The notes below the pieces were generated by a model. It was not told the DNA's origin. It searched no databases and worked only from the letters and a program-made list of their open reading frames with translations. The position numbers and the translations under genes are program-made. Below, one piece after another: positions 21,770-24,623 of a stretch of 24,623 nucleotides of DNA (positions are counted from its first letter, which is position 1; every line of letters begins with the position of its first letter). Source of the stretch: a virus; the IMG/VR virus record IMGVR_UViG_3300023184_000495, positions 1 through 24,623 of that record. One strand, given 5' to 3'.

Positions 21770-22289
21770 AATATCGTATGTTTATTGTCCCAAACCTATA
21801 AGTTATGCAAAATATACATTGCTTGAAAATAATGTATATTTTGTAAGACAATGGTATAGGTGTCGTGATCTATGGCAAGTCAAAATGGGAAAACCAGATG
21901 TTTTTTTTCTAGCACATAAAAATGGAAAATCAAAAAACATTATAGAATTCATGAAGCAAGTCGAAAACATTCTAAATCTAGAACAAAAATCTGAATACGG
22001 ATTGACGCAAAAGAAGTTTATAATTTATATAAAACCTTCTAAATGGTGGCTCGATAAAGCAATTAAGAAGTCTTTATTTACTTTATTGCTTAGATGTGGC
22101 TCTAAATACAATAAGAATAACTTTCAACAAGCGTTGATCAGTGAAGAGTATTTAGAAAAAACAAAAGAATCTGTAGATAGATTCCTTTCTGGGCATACAA
22201 ATTACAATGGAAAAGTCAGAGGATGGTATAATCAATTTTTTATGCGAAACCCATCGAGCGAAGAAATTAAATGTTTATTAACCAAATAG
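21750..22289 (+). CDS. Unknown basic protein
   Basis: A 179-residue basic protein beginning MPHRKVRISYVYCPKPIS, with many Trp, Tyr and Lys (YFVRQWYRCRDLWQVKMGKPD, WWLDKAIKKS). It looks like a compact alpha/beta domain followed by a helical tail. No catalytic motif, zinc site or membrane span is evident and I do not recognise a family. Its start overlaps the upstream gene by 20 nt and may be coupled to it. It may belong to the same replication-linked run as the dnaE fragment, but no direct evidence shows this. Confidence 0.6.
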   Translation: MPHRKVRISYVYCPKPISYAKYTLLENNVYFVRQWYRCRDLWQVKMGKPDVFFLAHKNGKSKNIIEFMKQVENILNLEQKSEYGLTQKKFIIYIKPSKWWLDKAIKKSLFTLLLRCGSKYNKNNFQQALISEEYLEKTKESVDRFLSGHTNYNGKVRGWYNQFFMRNPSSEEIKCLLTK

Positions 22290-22348
22290 TGGTTCCTTTG
22301 TAAATATATATTGTAAAGCATATATATTTGATACACGAAAGGAAAGCT

Positions 22349-22468
22349 ATGATGGGATTCATATTGTGTTTTTTCTTGGGTTTAATTATTGGTTGGAATT
22401 TTTTACCACAACCAAATTGGATCAAAGAAATAGTTGAAAAAATATTCAAAAATAAAAAAGGTGCATAA
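22349..22468 (+). CDS. 39-residue single-span membrane protein
   Basis: A short frame with strong signals: AAAGGAAAGCT before tandem ATG codons (22349-22354), and a stop overlapping the next ATG (TAATG at 22466-22470). The product MMGFILCFFLGLIIGWNFLP has one hydrophobic helix of about 18 residues, followed by a Lys-rich tail (KIFKNKKGA). The charge pattern suggests the N terminus outside and the basic tail in the cytoplasm. Small one-span proteins are common in phages (lysis regulation, exclusion, membrane anchoring), but no family can be named. ATATATAT elements lie within 50 bp upstream. Confidence 0.6.
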   Translation: MMGFILCFFLGLIIGWNFLPQPNWIKEIVEKIFKNKKGA

Positions 22469-23052
22469 TGGACGATAATAATTCGATTAATAGTTTCAAA
22501 AATGATATTGATAAATATTCGGCTATTTGGGAAAAAGCATTGAAAGACGGAATTTTCGATTCTGCTGAAGTCAACACTAATAAAAACGATGGCAATCCAG
22601 TCGATGAACCAAATGATTTTTTTGGTTTGCATTGCGATGTTGTTGATATTCCTTTGAATGAATCTGAAGGTAGAAATTGGAATGCTATTTATCGTGCTTC
22701 TGTAAATGAAGTTGTAAATGAAGAAAAATCTTCGGTAAAAAAAAAATTAGGTAATGTAACCAAATCTGTAGCTAATGCTTTTAATCCAGTACAAGCACAA
22801 ACTGTCGGAAAAGATGCAACAAGTGATGTCGATGATAATTTCGGTATCGTTGGAGATGATTTGCAAAAATTATCTGATATGAAGAAGAAATTACACGATT
22901 TGAAATCAAAAATTAATTCCGAAGAAGCAAGAGCCGATAAAAGATTTCCAGCTATGGAAAAAAAATTGGCAGATATGGAAAAAGAAATAGACGCTTTAAG
23001 TGACTCTTTGTATGGAAACAGAACCGTAGAAAAGAAAAGAAAAATTAAATAA
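22468..23052 (+). CDS. Probable structural or scaffold-like coiled-coil protein
   Basis: A 194-residue, highly charged protein. The N terminus (MDDNNSINSFKNDIDKYSAIWEKALKDG) is followed by a polar middle. The C-terminal 65 residues (LQKLSDMKKKLHDLKSKIN in pieces, then FPAMEKKLADMEKEIDALSDSLYG) have heptad-like repeats and probably form a coiled coil. No enzymatic motif is seen. It is coupled to the small membrane protein by TAATG. Composition and the coiled coil would suit a scaffold, tail or virion-assembly protein; this is inference. Its last 8 nt overlap the convergent HindIII-like gene. Confidence 0.6.
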   Translation: MDDNNSINSFKNDIDKYSAIWEKALKDGIFDSAEVNTNKNDGNPVDEPNDFFGLHCDVVDIPLNESEGRNWNAIYRASVNEVVNEEKSSVKKKLGNVTKSVANAFNPVQAQTVGKDATSDVDDNFGIVGDDLQKLSDMKKKLHDLKSKINSEEARADKRFPAMEKKLADMEKEIDALSDSLYGNRTVEKKRKIK

Positions 23053-23733
23053 GTTCTTTTTTGGCTCTTAATAAATTTCTTTTAATCCTTCCCAATGCAT
23101 TAATGTCATTATCAATAATTTTTATTGCTAAATTACTTTGTTCGATAAAGTAATTTATTTCTTCGTTTTTATATTTTTTAAGAGTTTCTTTTGATTTTCC
23201 GTAGACATCACAAATTGATTTGTCTAATTCATCCCAATAAAAATTATTACATTTTCTAATCTTTAAATAATTGTTTATTTCCCATATGTGCTTCAAATCT
23301 TCTTGACCAGTATATTCATTAACTAAAAAACAAAATCTTCCGTATGTCAAAAGCGTTACATTGCATTCTTTTGCATGATTATAAATTTGACTGTTTTTAG
23401 AACTTGAAAATGTATGCCATGGAGCAATTATAATTGCATGCTTATGTTCCATTCTCCATTTATCAACAGAATAAATTTTAAAATCTTTTGGATTATAAGG
23501 GTTTCTTCTGCATCGTGATGCCTTGCTATCAATTACCGCTGAATGATCGTTGTTCCAAATTTTTGCGTCTGCACTGTTTGACCTTGTTGTGAATATCTCT
23601 TTTTCGTAGCCTAAAACTTCAAATCCATTAGATATTCAATGTCACACTCTTTTGCAAATTTTTTTTCTTCAGAAGAAGATACTCTGATTTTTTCTGGAAT
23701 AATGCTTTTTTCAATTATTTGTTTTTTAAGCAT
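23045..23733 (-). pseudogene. HindIII-like restriction endonuclease with a frameshift
   Basis: On the minus strand, ATG 23733 opens 40 codons (MLKKQIIEKSIIPEKIRVSS, then EEKKFAKECDIEYL) ending at TAG 23611. The reading continues in another frame from about 23630 as NGFEVLGYEKEIF, SNSADAKIW, AVIDSKASRCRR, NPKDFKIYSVDKWR, then from Met 23452 to the stop at 23045. The joined protein resembles HindIII as I recall it: the spacing from FxK-x2-DI to RxNxxD has the same length, and catalytic D, D and K appear as SAD and IDSK. One base is missing near CTAATGG. The 135-residue frame from 23452 alone lacks the active site. Either an assembly error, a true inactivation or a programmed frameshift explains it. 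No methyltransferase gene is in the window. Confidence 0.65.
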
Positions 23734-23878
23734 AACTTTCTCTTTTTTGGTTCTAACGATTGTAACTCCTTTTGATTTTTTAATCAATATAACTTCACTG
23801 GTAAACGAGTAAATATTTTATAATAAAATATTATATTATTTATTGATTTTTCTTCCTAAATACAATTAGGAGGAATTT
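23734..23878. promoter_or_regulatory. Divergent A+T-rich intergenic region with SD-masking hairpin
   Basis: This 145-bp spacer separates the divergent nuclease and structural genes. It holds TATAATAAAATATTATA (near 23819-23836), a near-perfect inverted repeat that could include -10 boxes in both directions. Just before the plus gene, CCTAA (23855-23859) can pair with TTAGG (23866-23870), which overlaps the strong ribosome site AGGAGG (23868-23873), so the hairpin might lower translation. No other feature is apparent. Confidence 0.4.
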
Positions 23879-24403
23879 ATGGCAGATGCATTTACAGTAT
23901 TAAATCCCGGTGTTGGTGGGGATGTCATGGATGAAACAGGAGTTAGCTACGGCTCTGCTCCTTTAGTCAGAAAACGTCCAAGAGTTGTTCTGACTGGTGA
24001 AGGAATCGATGACATTGTTGATGCAAAAGGAACTTTGCCAAATAATGAAGATATTGGTTTAGTTGTTAGAGAAGCAAGAAAAGGACAATCGACAAGTGCA
24101 AACAGTATACCAGTTGTGGTAGCTTCAGATCAAACAGTTGGAAGAAGTAATGTAATTGTATTTCAACAAATTATTGGAACATCGGAAACGCAACTTTCAG
24201 ATAACGCAATATCATTATCAGTAACAATAAAGTCTATGGACTCTAACGATGGAGTTGTATATTTAGGAATTTTTGGTGTAACAAACTCTAATGGATTTGA
24301 ATTAAGCGCTGGAGAAAGCATTTCGATTTCTATTGATAATACTAATAGATTGTATGCAATAGCGAGTTCAATTAATCAAAAACTTTGTATTATAGGTATA
24401 TAA
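23879..24403 (+). CDS. Putative virion structural protein
   Basis: A 174-residue protein with an excellent AGGAGG ribosome site, suggesting high expression. The N terminus (MADAFTVLNPGVGGDVMDETGV) lacks a signal peptide. The middle ANSIPVVVASDQ is a phrase often seen in phage virion and tail-associated proteins. The C-terminal half is strand-rich (NVIVFQQIIGTSETQLS, then AISLSVTIKSMDS and ISISIDNTNRLYAIAS) and looks like a beta-sandwich. It is followed by the collagen-like protein, which supports a tail or fibre region. The family is not named with certainty. Confidence 0.65.
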   Translation: MADAFTVLNPGVGGDVMDETGVSYGSAPLVRKRPRVVLTGEGIDDIVDAKGTLPNNEDIGLVVREARKGQSTSANSIPVVVASDQTVGRSNVIVFQQIIGTSETQLSDNAISLSVTIKSMDSNDGVVYLGIFGVTNSNGFELSAGESISISIDNTNRLYAIASSINQKLCIIGI

Positions 24404-24438
24404 ATTATAAAAAACTTATATAAGAAATAAAAATAATC

Positions 24439-24623
24439 ATGTTTATAGGCGCAACAAATTTTAATTCTGGAAAAAATAAAGGACCAACAGGTGCTGGCTT
24501 AACAGGATTAACTGGTGCTACTGGATTAACTGGTGCTACTGGATTAACTGGTGCTACTGGATTAACTGGTGCTACTGGATTAACTGGTGCTACTGGATTA
24601 ACTGGTGCTACAGGATTAACTGG
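24439..24623 (+). CDS. Collagen-like fibre protein, cut by window edge
   Basis: The frame starts at ATG 24439 ([20 protein letters not shown]) and runs to the window edge. From about residue 14 it consists of G-x-y triplets, mainly GLT and GAT, as in collagen-like phage tail-fibre or fibril proteins. Such triplets form trimeric helices that stiffen fibres. There is no strong ribosome site, so it may be coupled to the previous gene. The C-terminal domain that would tell the function lies outside the window. Confidence 0.75.
   Translation, partial: MFIGATNFNSGKNKGPTGAGLTGLTGATGLTGATGLTGATGLTGATGLTGATGLTGATGLT
24505..24623 (+). repeat. 18-bp tandem repeat encoding G-L-T-G-A-T
   Basis: The unit GGATTAACTGGTGCTACT recurs head to tail at 24505, 24523, 24541, 24559, 24577 and 24595. 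The sixth copy ends in ACA, and a partial seventh copy runs to the window end. Each unit encodes two collagen-like triplets. The near-identity at DNA level suggests recent expansion, so copy number may vary between isolates or be collapsed in assembly. Confidence 0.95.

Noticed and set aside
24505-24623. CRISPR-like repeat array
   Set aside because: The units are directly adjacent without spacers and encode collagen-like triplets in frame.

Overview
The window reads as part of the genome of a large, strongly A+T-rich tailed phage, probably a jumbo myovirus of a Gram-negative host. The genes are packed on both strands with little spacing, and several neighbours overlap or share stop/start codons. 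They include phage nucleotide metabolism (dNMP kinase, ThyX), a viral copy of a bacterial-type replicative polymerase (DnaE), small proteins with T4-like capsid-targeting N termini, and virion-type proteins with a collagen-like repeat at the right end. No ribosomal RNA, canonical tRNA or bacterial housekeeping operon is seen. The Gram-negative host is inferred from the HldE homologue (ADP-heptose synthesis); the host species cannot be told from this window.

Layout. 1-2.3 kb: a partial Cys-rich protein (minus), a dNMP kinase, a cupin, a zinc-finger/TnsA-like nuclease and a small unknown protein. 2.3-3.9 kb: three small basic proteins, likely virion-associated. 3.9-6.1 kb: thyX convergent with an hldE-like bifunctional heptose kinase/adenylyltransferase. 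6.1-8.3 kb: a small HNH protein, two proteins with capsid-targeting-like N termini, two unknowns and an FmdB-like zinc ribbon. 8.3-13.3 kb: a complete prkA(yeaG)-yeaH-spoVR triad. 13.2-14.6 kb: a glycosyltransferase-like protein, a coiled-coil protein and a membrane protein. 14.6-21.3 kb: a DNA polymerase III alpha gene in several pieces. 21.3-23.1 kb: four small co-directional genes. 23.0-23.7 kb: a frameshifted HindIII-like nuclease (minus). 23.9 kb to the end: a structural protein and the start of a collagen-like protein.

The most unusual region is 14.6-21.3 kb. (i) The first PHP motif of DnaE is broken by about 40 nt that contains an in-frame stop inside a 10-bp hairpin, flanked by matching TTA codons. 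This closely resembles the programmed translational bypass of T4 gene 60. (ii) The polymerase is then split just before its catalytic Asp motif. The two fragments carry overlapping, reciprocally degenerate copies of the same palm segment, and a complete phage tmRNA lies between them. (iii) Farther on, the polymerase is split again by a trans-splicing intein whose two halves flank a free-standing LAGLIDADG endonuclease gene. Making one working polymerase would therefore need recoding or re-initiation, assembly of fragments and protein trans-splicing.

All calls come from reading the sequence and recalled family motifs; no database search was run.
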